Shown here: positions 1 through 10,197 of the stretch, piece by piece
Layout: each line of letters begins with the position of its first letter
How positions within the stretch are numbered: the first letter of the stretch is position 1
Assembly (NCBI GenBank): GCA_011503125.2
Contig: WWBZ02000040.1
Span: 806,001 to 870,000, forward strand
DNA length: 64,000 nt
DNA from: Botryosphaeria dothidea
Taxonomy: Eukaryota; Ascomycota; Dothideomycetes; Botryosphaeriales; Botryosphaeriaceae
Direction of reading: 5' to 3'
Position numbers and translations under genes: made by a program
The notes under the pieces: model-generated
Databases searched by the model: none
The model's input: only the letters and a program-made list of their open reading frames with translations
What the model was told of the DNA's origin: nothing

Positions 1-901
1 TCATGATTTGCAGATCATTGCCCTCAAACTTGGGCTTCGGATCCAGAGCAAGGAAGTTCTTCTGGGTCTCCTCATCCTCAAACTCAACGAAGACACTGCC
101 CTTGAACTTCTTCTCGGGGTAGGTACGGCGAAGACGGACAGAGTTGATAGTGCCATACTGCATGAAGAACTTCTCGATGTTAAACTGGGTCATCTCATTC
201 TCCTCGCCGAAGCCTTTGGCGTAGATGCTACGCGGCTGGGTCTTGTCGTCGATAACACGAACGTGGTTGTCGTTGTAGGAGTTTCCGAACTTCTCGTCGA
301 GCGGGACCTTGCGACGAACCTCCTCGCCCTCGGTGAGCTCAAGGAAGTCGCTCTCCTTGACGGCGTCAACGACGGCCGAGTAGGGCTGGAAGCGGCGCAT
401 ACGGCTGAAGCCATGGAGGACCTTAAGGGGGATGGGCTTGTTCTCATAGCCAGCAACCTGGTTCATGAGGTACTTGTCCATAGGCAGGTTGGAGTCAGAG
501 AAGTAGAACTCGACCTAAATGCTAGTCAGCTTGTATGCGCTGAGGCGCTGAGGCTGGAGCGAGGCGCAATTACCTGCTTGCGGATCTGGACGGGGTCGCT
601 GGACTCCTCGCCGACATAGGTAGACTTCTTCTGGAACTTGCGAAGACCCCTGTGCTCCCTCCTGTCCTCCCTGGTGTCCTTGGCGGCTGCGAAGATCAAT
701 TAGTGAGCGAACATGGCAGTTGAGGAGCGCTCGCGTACACTCATCCTTCTTCGACTCGGTGGACTCGGCGGTCTCCCTGGCATCAGTGTTGGCGTCGACA
801 GCAGTGTCGGCCGGCTGCACGGCAGGCGCGGTAGCCGTCTGGTCGTTGGCGGGGACGGTGGCGGGGGCAGCCTCAGCGGGCTGGACCTGGTTGTCGGACA
901 T
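1..901 (-). CDS. LHP1: La protein (RNA 3'-end chaperone), 3' part outside the window
   Basis: La proteins bind the UUU-OH ends of new RNA polymerase III transcripts in the nucleus and help fold tRNA and U6 precursors. Exons read 901-739, 686-574 and 514 to beyond the left edge, with introns 687-738 and 515-573. Residues 1-55 are an acidic, Ala/Pro-rich leader. The La motif follows, with the characteristic VEFYFSDSNLPMDKYL helix and a later region ending FLELTEGEEVRRKVPL. Next comes an RRM that includes SIYAKGF (RNP2-like) and KGSVFVEFED (RNP1-like). The reading frame is clean across all three exons, and the start ATG at 901 is the only suitable one. The C-terminal part lies outside the window. 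It is transcribed divergently from the NAM9 gene. Identification rests on the La motif plus RRM order and is firm; the first donor (T|GTACGC) was chosen because it keeps the frame. Confidence 0.93.
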
Positions 902-1370
902 GGTTGATGTAGACGGTTATTGCTGCTTCTCCAGGAGAAGACGATATGGCAATATTTAAAGCAGGCAGCGGTGCTGAAAGGCGCGGGTTGACTAGCGGGG
1001 CAGACGGGCGGTTAGAAGTGAATTTTTTGGAGGATGCGATGACGCTCCGACTGGGCAGAGTGACTCACTGTGAAGTAGGCAGCAGGGAGGTGGCGCAGCG
1101 ACCCGCAACTGGCAGCACCGAGAACGCTGAGGTAGTGCTGGAGGAGTAGAAGGTGAAGAGGATGGCCGAGGAAACAATTGTGGTGGAGCGCGCGAAAAGC
1201 AGCGCAAGGCGTGGGCGGGCGGAGGAGCTCGGCGCCAAGATTTCACAGCTGCGGCGCCGCGCCCGGCCTCCGATTGGCTCCGCGGTGCAGCGACTCCAGA
1301 GAAGTTCGAGCGAGCCTGTGGCCGAGTGCAGAGAGACGTCCCATCGCCAACACCACTCCCCGCCCCAGCC
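902..1370. promoter_or_regulatory. Divergent promoter between La and NAM9
   Basis: This 469-base spacer must hold the 5' regions of two head-to-head housekeeping genes. It is GC-rich on the NAM9 side, and I see no clear TATA box. No coding content is supported. Confidence 0.5.
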
Positions 1371-2767
1371 ATGCGGAAGCGCTTCCACTGGCTCAAGAAG
1401 CCCGTACGTCCTGCTTCTTGCCCATTGCCCCCTGGCGTCCGTCTGCTCACCCCGTCCAGAAAATCAGGGCCGACTGGTCCAAGGAAACGCTCTACAACAT
1501 CTCTCGCGCCACCGTCCCGAGCGCCGCCAGCAAGACTTTCTTCCAGCAGAAGTGGAATGCCAAGGCTCTGACCCGTGCCTACCACGGCGAGCAAATCCGC
1601 GAGAAGCAATGGCAGCACATGTTCCGCCGCACCCTGCCCGCCGTCGTGCCCATGGACCACAAGTATCTCGCCCGCACCGATGGTAGCGAAGAAGCCACTG
1701 GTCGCGGTTCTGGTGAAGACGAGCCCACCGACATCATGATGCGCCGGAAGTCCGAAATGACGCCCTACATGCAAATGACCTTCTACCCGGTCGAACGCCG
1801 CCTGGACACGGCCATCTGGCGTGCTCTGTTTGCCTCGAGCGCCCGCCAGGCACGCCAATTCGTCGTCCACGGTTGGGTCAAGGTCAATGGCAAGAAGGTA
1901 TGTTTTCCATTGCTCCAAGACAATCAAGCTCTATCTGCTGACCCTCTGCAATTGTAGATGGTCTACCCCGGCTACATGCTGAACCCTGGCGATATGTTCC
2001 AGGTCGATCCGGAGCGTGTCATGTGGGCCACCGGTGCCCGCAAAGACGAGAAGCGCTATTTCATCAACGTCAGTAAGAAGCCGGAAAACAAGGCTGCCTC
2101 CCGAACAGCTTCAAAGGACGAGGAATCGCCGGCTAAGGATAAAGAAGCGGAGACGGACGCAGAAAAGAGCGCAGAAAAGAGCGCACAGGGAGAGTCCACG
2201 CCTGAAGAGGCCAAGGTAGCAGAGGAGGCTCCTGAGGTGAACGAGGAGGATGTCAAGAAGACCTTGAAGTCCCTCATTGAGCGCACTGATGCCATGATGG
2301 ACGACACCAAGGAGATATCGGCAAAGCGCAAGCAGGAGCTCCGTGGCTTCCGTCAGGCTCTGCGTAAGATGCTTTCCCGCGCTAGGGGCATCTCCACCTC
2401 CGTTACCGACGACCTAGAGGCTCGCCTTGCCGTCATCTCCGACAAGCTTGTCAAGGCTCCGAAGCAAGTAAAGGAAGCGTCTGCCGATGCATTCTCCGAG
2501 GAGCAAGAAGAGCTACTTCAGCAAGCGTTGGAGAAGATGCGCGAGAATCCGTTTGATCCGAGCAAGCCTTACCTTACCCCGTGGCGCCCTCGTTCCTTCA
2601 TGTCTGCTTTTGCTTTCATCCCCAGGTACCTCGAGGTCAACCAGAATATCTGCGCCGCCGTTTATCTTAGGCATCCAGTGGCAAGGCCTGGCCTGGCCGA
2701 GGTGCCCACGCCTTTTCACTACGAGACCAACCAGCTGGCCTTCAACTGGTACTTGAGGAGACGGTAA
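1371..2767 (+). CDS. NAM9: Mitochondrial small-subunit ribosomal protein uS4m
   Basis: uS4 is an early-assembly protein of the mitochondrial 37S subunit. Three exons (1371-1403, 1460-1897, 1958-2767) give about 426 residues. The first exon encodes only [11 protein letters not shown], and the intron phases (0 and 0) join cleanly to [13 protein letters not shown]. The S4 RNA-binding domain is visible around residues 120-170: [20 protein letters not shown], then [14 protein letters not shown], then [13 protein letters not shown] long charged Lys/Glu/Ala linker rich in proteases-susceptible-looking sequence follows (about residues 195-280). The C-terminus ends in [19 protein letters not shown], typical of fungal Nam9 relatives. 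Its length is close to that of fungal homologues. It lies head-to-head with the La gene. The start was chosen because upstream ATGs are out of frame with the S4 domain. Confidence 0.93.
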
Positions 2768-3187
2768 GAAAAAGCGTCCGTAGAGCTCGCGAGTTTTGGT
2801 TGTATGAGGCGTCATGTAGAACAAGAAAGTAGCATGAATGGGTGGGATGGACTATATCATTGTACATTATTTATGAATCACATTTGGGGAGTCAAGGTCA
2901 GTCATCTTTCCCATTCATGCTTCTCAATTCCGTGAATTTTTCTGCACTACTGGTGAGTTGAAACGGTCAGCTGGATCTGAATGCTCGGGTCGTAGCTTGT
3001 ACACCAGTTCTGGAGTTGCGTAAGGTAAGATTATTTTTTTCTTCATTCTATGTATTAAGTCAATTAGCTGTCTTGTTCATCAAGTCAATGATCGTTCTTC
3101 TCATCCAACTGTCCCAAACCATTAAGGCTCCCCAAATACATCTTATCACAAAGGCCCCCAGCAAAACGTTCGCACCCTGCGACCACC
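2768..3187. other. Convergent intergenic region
   Basis: This AT-richer 420-base spacer lies between the 3' ends of the NAM9 gene and the chitin-binding protein gene. I see no gene or repeat in it. Confidence 0.5.
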
Positions 3188-4268
3188 CTAGACCATCCTC
3201 TTCCCCGAGCACACACCCCACTCCGGCTGACACCAATTCGCGCTCCCGCAAAAATCGGCGCCCGTCCCGCAGAAGTTGCTCCCGCTGCAGCACAGCCCGT
3301 TGCCGCACTTCCGGTTCACAATGGGCCCGCACGTCTCCCCCTCGCGCACCACGCCCGGCGTGCCCGTGGGGTTCGGCGGCTTGCTCACGCCCGCGACGCC
3401 GCACTTGCCGTAGCCGGCCTGGCACCCGTCGCCGCAGTAGATGGAGGCGTCCTGGATCGAGTTCTTGGGCCCGCAGTGGCCCGCCGACGAGCAGCACCGG
3501 TAGAAGTAGCCGCTGAGGCCGGCGCCCGGGCAGGTCACGCCGCCTTGGGCGTGGCCGCAGACGTCGATGTTCGGGACGGTCGAGGCGAAACTTGTGGCGG
3601 CGGTCGTTTTGGAAGTCGAGGTCACGGTGGAGGAGCCTTTCTGCAAGGGAGCGTCAGCTTACCGTTCGATGGAGCCTTTTGGGGATGGAAGGGCGCACTG
3701 CGCAGCTGGAGTCGCGGCCGGAGAATTGGCGGAGGCAGGTGGCTGGGTCGCAGTAGTTGGGGCCTACGTCGCACTGGGAGACATGTCAGTCAGGCTTTTC
3801 ATTTGGATCTTTCGATGCTCGAAGCTCGGGAGAGTCCGGCGCCGGCGCAGTATTGCTGCTGCATGCAGCACTGAGACAGCGGGGGGCCTGTTTGGCGAGA
3901 AACAGATGCTCGTGGCGCATATCTCGAGCAACGTTACACGGCATGTCAGAAGAGAAAAAGAGCATGGCAATAGATAGCACATCTAGGGCTGGGCTACGCC
4001 GCTGGTCGCCTGAGGTGACAGCGAAAAAAAAAAAAGAGAAGAGATGGTGACGCTCCCAGAGCAAAGGGAATTGAGGAAGCTGGACACTTACCCATCCATA
4101 CTGGCTACCTGTGGATGAATCAATGAGCTGAGGCCCGAGCCGGAAACTGGAACAGTACTTACAGCAAGCGTTGGCAGCGCAGATCTGGTTGTTGTACTTG
4201 GGGCCGCAGTTCTGGCAGAAGCCAGTGACGGCGAAGAGCAGAAGGAGAACGGGAGTCAGGAAGTACAT
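3188..4268 (-). CDS. Secreted chitin-binding protein with three CBM18/hevein-like modules
   Basis: Proteins of this kind bind chitin outside the cell and may shield or remodel the wall. Exons 4268-4163, 4108-4092 (17 nt), 3773-3699 and 3640-3188 give about 216 residues. The N-terminus MYFLTPVLLLLFAVTGFC is a signal peptide. Module 1 spans the first three exons: CGPKYNNQICAANACCSQYGW joins CDVGPNYCDPATC and reproduces the hevein cysteine spacing. A Ser/Thr-rich linker follows. Module 2 contains CCSSAGHCG and YCGDGCQ. Module 3 contains CGNGLCCSGSNFCG. Phases are consistent at every junction. Intron 2 (3774-4091) is 318 nt, about five times the usual length here, with a 12-nt A run on the plus strand. 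The 17-nt exon is inferred from phase, splice signals and the cysteine pattern. The ligand is inferred from the family only. Confidence 0.8.
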
Positions 4269-4320
4269 GGTGAGTGACAGGGGATGGATAGGGCGAGGCT
4301 GTCACTGCGATGGATGGGGC

Positions 4321-4328
4321 TATATATA
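4321..4328 (-). promoter_or_regulatory. TATA box of the chitin-binding protein gene
   Basis: A TATATATA run lies about 52 bases upstream of the ATG at 4268, in the position and orientation expected for a regulated fungal gene. Confidence 0.55.
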
Positions 4329-5065
4329 ATTGCTCGGGCATGTTTGGGGAGCTGATTGTCTATCTCTGCTGCGCTGCATTCAACAGTCTCTCGGCACGCG
4401 CGCCTTGCAGGGGCGCCATCATGCAGCTGTGGAGAAAAGAATACGCGGGAACATTAACATGAGTGCTCACGGGCTCGAAGCGCCATGCTCGTATTCCTGG
4501 TTGGTCAGCCGGGAGAGGTTGAACCTCTCACAGCTCGCCTGTTCCTGGCGGCTGGCGAGGATCGTCTCCGCTCGGCGGCTACATGGTGCAGGCTGCGGCG
4601 ACGCGAGACATCCAGACATGCTTACCGGGAGATCGACGGACGAGGCGATCTCGCTGATGCTATTTTGATTCAACAGCGGCGTCTGCAACTCAGTGGCGCG
4701 GCTTGTTGCTTATTGGGTTCCGACGTTTTCGATCGGAATATTGATAGCGGCTGAACATCTTGCATCCTGCCCAGAACATGCATGCCCTGCATCAAAAAGG
4801 AAAGAGAGAGAAGATCGATTCAGACACTCGGGCCTTCAGATGCGAACAACTCGATTACAACTCTATTCAACGATGGTGATGTGAGGTAGGGGATGATCCG
4901 GCTACCCCACAACGCCATGTCTTGCCTCGGCTGGGAGGCCCGGCAGGTGAACATAGTGCTTATTCTTACGGATAAAGCTGTTACTGCGTCACCATTGCAA
5001 CTCCCGCCCTCCCTCTTCCAAAACGGAAGACAATATCAGATTCCACACATTCCCAAAATCTCAAA
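4329..5065. other. Intergenic, divergent 5' regions
   Basis: 737 bases separate the chitin-binding protein gene (minus) from the esterase gene (plus). Short open stretches show no recognisable protein. The final 60 bases before 5066 are C/A-rich, as in many fungal 5' leaders. Confidence 0.45.
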
Positions 5066-6224
5066 ATGGCTGACCAAGATTGGACAAAGCTAGCCCGGAT
5101 CGATCCGGAGTTCGAACAAGTACCATATCCACACCCCCAGCCTTCCTACCCACCACCCATACTAACCTCACCCACAGCTCCTCAAAGATCTACCACCCCT
5201 GCCCTCCCTCGGCGATGCTGCGGGCATCCCAGCCCTACGCGGCCGCCTGTCCGCCGCCAAGCGCGACATGAACGCCAAACTGCTGGGCTCCTCCACGGCC
5301 GGCGTATCCATCTCCAACGCGACCATCCCGGCCCGTGACGGGTACCAGATACCCGCCCGGATCTACCGACCCAGCAGCCCTCCCTCAGATGGCAGCCCCC
5401 TCGTGGTCATGGTCCACGGCGGCGGGTTCTGCCTCGGCGATCTCGAGAACGAGGAGCTGACCGGCCGCAACTTCGCCAAAGAGCTGGGCTGTGTCGTGGT
5501 GAATATCGACTACAGACTCGCTCCCGAGCATCCGTTTCCCGCGGGTGTCAATGACGCGTGGGACGCGGTGAAATGGGTAGGAAGAAAAATTCCCCGCCCG
5601 AGTTTCCTCAATTAATGAAAATCCACCGCTAACCTCTGATTTCACGTGGTTCAGGCAGCCGCGAATGCATCAAACCTCGGCGCTGACCCTTCGGAAGGCT
5701 TCATCGTTGGCGGTCCTTCAGCCGGAGGCAACCTGTCCGCCGTCGTCGGCACGCTGGCTCGGGATGAGAACCTTTCTCCTCCTCTCACCGGACTGCTCCT
5801 TCAGATACCGAGCCTGACGAACAGCTACGACCCACCCGCCAACTACGCATCAGATCTCCAGTCCTTCAAGCAGAACGAGAATGCGCCGGTGCTGGACAGG
5901 GCAGCTATCGACCTCTTCTTTGGCGCCTACAACCCGGACCGCGACTCCCGACTTTTCAACTTGTACTCTGAGAAGGACCCTGTAAGCCGTGCCGGACTGC
6001 CTCCGATTTACTTTCAGGTCTGCGGACTGGACCCGCTCAGAGACGATGCTCTCGTGTTCGAGCGCGAGGTGAGAACCGAATATGGGACGCCGACCAAACT
6101 GCAGATTTACCCGGGTCTGCCGCATAGCTTCTGGAGCTTCTTCCCGCAGCTTGAAACGAGCAAGAAGTGGGTTGGAGACACACTCGAGGGGATGAAGTGG
6201 CTCCTTGAGACCGGACAGAAATAG
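5066..6224 (+). CDS. Alpha/beta-hydrolase, HSL-type esterase/lipase
   Basis: The product is probably a cytosolic carboxylic-ester hydrolase. Exons 5066-5119, 5178-5576 and 5655-6224 encode about 340 residues in clean phase 0. The oxyanion-hole motif HGGGFCLGD is followed by DYRLAPEHPFPAG. The nucleophile elbow reads GGPSAGGN, where the family usually has GDSAGGN. The acid residue is likely in CGLDPLRDD and the catalytic His in PGLPHSFW. This is the full set for the hormone-sensitive-lipase family. There is no signal peptide. Length is normal for the family. Substrate cannot be told from sequence; fungal relatives act on short acyl esters or secondary metabolites. The start was chosen because MADQDWTKL runs in frame to the first donor. 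Confidence 0.88.
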
Positions 6225-6345
6225 GCGGTAATGGAAAGAAGGAAGAGTTGGGGTGTTAGAGGGTTCCGATTCCGATCCTTCGCTGTGAAAGTCTATTCAA
6301 GTAATGTTATCACAATCTGATCCCTCATCGAGGGGTGGTATCTCT

Positions 6346-8166
6346 TTAGTCTGTGTCAGCTTTGGTATCTCGTTCTTTCTCCCGCTTCGCCAGCATTGGC
6401 TGCAGCGTCTGCTTCATCATGCCACAGAAGCTCTCAAAGAGCACTTGGTCCCGTCCCTGAACCCATCTGATCACCAGCTCGTCGGACTGGACGCTGATCT
6501 CGAAACCAAGCGCGATTTCATTCTCGCTCTCGGCCATTAGCTCCGGCTCTTTCTGTCCTGTCGGTTGCCGCCCTGCCTCCTCTCTCTTCCTCTTTCTTCG
6601 TGCAGATCGTGACCAGACATTCTTAGTAGCTCTACCGTATCCAAGCCGGAGCGTTTCGTTCCATTTCCATTGAAGCGCCAGATTGTGCATCGTCTCGTCT
6701 ATAGTTTTCGCGAAGCGCTCCATGGGGACGTCCGAAATAGGAAGTTTGTAATCAGCTGGTAAAGGTAGTATATGCTTGATGTTCATATCTCGTCGGGCAA
6801 TCTCCTGGTGAATGTCAGCTGTTTCTGTCCGAGGAAGAACTAAGAGCGTCATCATGCGCAATTACCGCATTCGGCCGCATGTCGCGCCAACTCCAACCGA
6901 CAGCCCATCTCCTAGTCTTGTGCTGTGCGCCTAGACAGCACACAGCCCAATTCTTGCATCCTATCTCTTTCAATCTGTCGACGAGCTTGATGGTGCTTGA
7001 AAGTTTCCCAAGCATGGACGTGTACCATGCAACCTTTTCACCTAGCTCGCGGCTTTCTTCAACCATCCGCAGCACGAAGCCCAAGTCACCGCCTTCGGTC
7101 ACCATTTCCACTTCTGCGCCAGTGCACACGGAATTTGGCCCTTTTGCTTTGCCCTCACCGGAGATGGATGCTTTCCATTCGTCGACAGAGCTAAAGAAAG
7201 GGGGGTTGCAGATGGTAAAATCGAGATGGTCGAGCTCGAGGGCGACCAGAGGGATCAAAGGGTCGTTAGGCTTGGTCTTCATGACGTGGCATCGTGGTGA
7301 GAAGCCGTTAGCCTGGACGTTCCGCAGGGCGTGAGAGAAGTTTAATGGGTCGATGTCCGTAGCATTCATTCGCCATGTTGACCGGGTTTTCAAAGCGAGA
7401 AGGGTATATATGCAGGAGGCCCCACAACCACTAGCGTCATTTCAGCTTAAGTTTTCTGTGAAGGTAATGGAGAAATCATACATATCTAGTCCTATCACCT
7501 GACGGTGCTTGTTGGGATTTGGGCGCGGAGACGTGCTCTCCATGTCGAACGAATCATAATAGGAAGGAATGATCGACTCTATAAGGTCTTGGATCCAGCG
7601 AACGTAGAGGTATCTGAGATTATAGTCAGGGCAACGGTTGAGACACAGGCATGCGACTCTCGCAGATTAGATGTCAAGGAAGCTGCCCGGACACGAACGT
7701 CTGGCAGGAAATGCAGCATAGCATCTCTAAGAGGAGGGCTTAAGTGGTTCACGGAGTGACACCTCGAAAAAGGAAGACAGTAAGAAACGAGAATGATTGA
7801 TACGGTGACCGACTGACGAACAAAGAGCAATGGCGACGAGAGGCGGTCGCTCACATGCGGGACTTACCGGGATGTCTGAGGACGGCCGGGGGTCAGTTAA
7901 CACAGCCGGACAGGACGGGATCACGGTGAGGTTAGCTTACAGGAGGACATAGCCTGTCTGGGGGAAGGTCGACGGTCAGGCCAAAGTCCCGCTTCAGCAG
8001 CGATGCGGTCAGCTGTCTGGTCGGCGTCAGCTTCGTTATGTACCCGGCGATGCACTGACCAGGCGGGCGACACGTACCTCACGGCGCGGGGGTCGTGGAA
8101 GTCGACCTTGTCGATGGTCGAGGAGCGGATCTCAGTCAGATCCGGGTCTTCGTCTCCGTGGAGCAT
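6346..8166 (-). CDS. METTL16: METTL16-type U6 snRNA m6A methyltransferase
   Basis: METTL16/Mtl16 enzymes place N6-methyladenosine in the U6 snRNA box that pairs with 5' splice sites. The model has six exons: 8166-8078, 8016-7941, 7875-7868, 7613-7482, 7430-6866 and 6804-6346, giving about 442 residues. Family marks in order: KVDFHDPRAVRQLTASLLKR, then FGLTVDLPPDRLCPP, WIQDLIES, the SAM-binding IGLDIGCGASCIY, the catalytic ICNPPFF, and TSMLGK. The C-terminus is basic (RRKRKRE), perhaps a nuclear signal or RNA-binding tail. The third exon is only 8 nt (ACATCCCG), flanked by CTCAG and GTAAGT, and is needed to keep frame; it yields PPTSRYLYVRW where relatives have PPVPNR-like sequence. The intron after it (7614-7867) is long at 254 nt. 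Identity is firm; the exon 2-4 junctions are less so. Confidence 0.88.
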
Positions 8167-8834
8167 GGTTGCCCGGGAAGGGTTGGCGGCGCGGTGTCAA
8201 AGTTTGAAGGAGGATCCGCGAGCTGGGTGGGTGCTCAGCGCAAATCCCATTTCGTTAAGAACCTCTGCTGCCACGGATGCCTCGCGGCCTGAGGCGCCGC
8301 GTTCGGCTGCACTTTAGAAATCGAGTAATCGGAACATCTTCTGTCCTTATCATAATCGCCTGTGCATTTGCCTTGCTAGTCTTAAGTCTATTGCGCTATG
8401 TGACGCCAACATTTACAACTCTCCCCAGGAGATGTAGCATACGTCGTCGCTATCACATGCATGCGTGATGGAATAAGAAAGTAAATGCGATGAGAATATT
8501 CCAGAGCACACGTCAAAGAAGTATCAGGGCGTAAGAGTTCGGCGAAAATCTCACAAGTTTCGACCCTGACCGCACAGGCGTCCTCGAAAAGGCCCGTAAT
8601 ACATCTAACACCAAGCGCATTCTACAATATCATCGACTCGCCGCTCTACAGAATTCGTGCGTTGCTCTCAAACCTGCGATGACGTGCTTCCGTAGGGCTA
8701 AAAAAAAAATGTCGCCCTGCGGCATAGAGGAGGAATCCAAATCAAGAGGACAAAGCACCCCAACGCCTTCCCAATATACCTTTCTTTTACATACCAGAAC
8801 AAGTTTGCTGAATAGAAGAAATCGTATATCGTCC
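8167..8834. other. Intergenic region upstream of METTL16 homologue
   Basis: 668 bases separate the METTL16-type gene from the 3' end of the MET8 homologue (same strand). No coding content is supported. The region should hold the METTL16 5' region and MET8 3' region. Confidence 0.45.
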
Positions 8835-9703
8835 TCACCACCAGCCGAACGCGCCGAAGGATCCGACTGCGCTTGACTTCTCCCCGTATCTGATTTCTGG
8901 AAATAATGGTATAGTGTTTGGTTTGTAGAAACCTAGGAGCTTCTCCATATCACTCTCGTCCATTTCGACCAGATCATCCAGGCTCCATGATTCGCACACC
9001 TTGGACATCCTGTGCACACGTTAGCAGGGCGGACAACATGGTGCTGGGCTCGCAGAAAAACTCGCCATTGCATGCGTTTGGGGCCTTCCTCTTGGCGTGG
9101 CGCGATTTTTCTCAACTTTCGCCGCAGTTGTCCGACCTTTTGGATTGCGGCGCCGATGTTGGGCGGAAGGGTTGCGGCAATTTGCCTCCGCACAATATTT
9201 GCTAGCCTGGGTCCATTGCCATTTGTGCTAACCATAATCTGCAGCGGCCCGTCGCGGTGCACGCTTCCGAAGTAGAAGTCGCACTCCGGAGGCACGTCAG
9301 CAATGTTTGCTGGTATCCGTCTCTCCTTGCACAGCTTGTAGACCTGAGTGGACGCTTCAGGATCATCAACGGCAGTGAGCACCATGTCCACGCCGTCCAG
9401 ATCAGACGGCTCGAACTTGCGATCGATATAGTTAACTTGCTTCTGGGCGATACGATAGGCGACCTCGTCGTTCAGTCCGTCGGATGGCGAGACCACCGTG
9501 ACCTTGGCGTCGGCATTCAGGACGTTCACGATGCGGCCGGCAGCAACCTGGGCTTCTCGTCAATGTCAATACTCGGAAAGCGCGGGCGCAAGTGAGCATG
9601 CGCCTACCTCGCCGCCGCCGACCACGAGCACGCGCTTGTTACGCACTTGCCAGGCGAGAATGAGGGAGCCACCTCCTTGTATCGCGGGGAAGAGGTCAGC
9701 CAT
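8835..9703 (-). CDS. MET8: Met8: precorrin-2 dehydrogenase / sirohydrochlorin ferrochelatase
   Basis: Met8 makes siroheme, the cofactor of sulfite and nitrite reductases, by NAD-dependent oxidation of precorrin-2 and iron insertion. Exons 9703-9608, 9547-9066 and 9009-8835 encode about 250 residues, near the 274 of yeast Met8. The Rossmann motif VLVVGGGEVAAGRI is split by intron 1. Next come VLTAVDDPEAS, a CDFYFGSVHRDGPLQIMVST stretch and NGNGPRLANIVRRQI, which are strongly conserved in the family. The catalytic Asp of yeast Met8 is probably the one in TAVDDP. Intron 2 (9010-9065) must start with GC: TG|GCGAGT joined to CACAG|GATG gives QWMSKVCESW, whereas no GT donor restores the frame. A CTAAC branch site precedes the acceptor. 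It lies head-to-head with PEP7. Confidence 0.92.
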
Positions 9704-10197
9704 GTCGAAGCAGTAGAGTGGCACTGCGGGGGAGAGCTGGCGGGGAAAGGCTGGCGGAGAGGAGAATTGTGGTGGTGATAGCGCGGAGAAAGCAACGCAG
9801 ATATGCATGAATGATGAGATCAGCGCCGCACCTCATCAGCCACAGTCGTGGCGGCCATCTCTCGGAGGTTCTCCCAACCCGCCCGAGCGGCCGAACTGAT
9901 TACGACGACGGTGCGACTGGGCAAACATGCGATTGATGAGGGAGCAGAGATCGAGGAGGACCTCTGAAGAAGGCAGCGGCCCAGAGCAGTGGGTCGGCGA
10001 GGGGATGCAATGCGGTGCGGCGGTGCGAGTTTGGTGCCAGTGCCGCCCGCCCTGGCGTCGTGCCTGGGCTGCACTGCGCTGCGACGCCTCAGTGCTCTGC
10101 TGGCCTGCCGCTAGTCAGGCCCCACGCCAGCTACACCACCGCCTCTCCAGCCCAGCATGCTGACCGCGCCCGCTGCGACTCCCTGCTTAGCACCATC
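9704..10197. promoter_or_regulatory. Divergent promoter between MET8 and PEP7 homologues
   Basis: This 494-base GC-rich spacer lies between two head-to-head genes. I saw no clear TATA box. Open frame continues upstream of the PEP7 start, but its composition and lack of motifs argue against coding. Confidence 0.45.

Noticed and set aside
10015..10197. Upstream in-frame start for the PEP7 homologue
   Set aside because: The added 61 residues are Cys/Ala-rich promoter-like sequence without conservation features; MTSRPGRS at 10198 is a more typical start.
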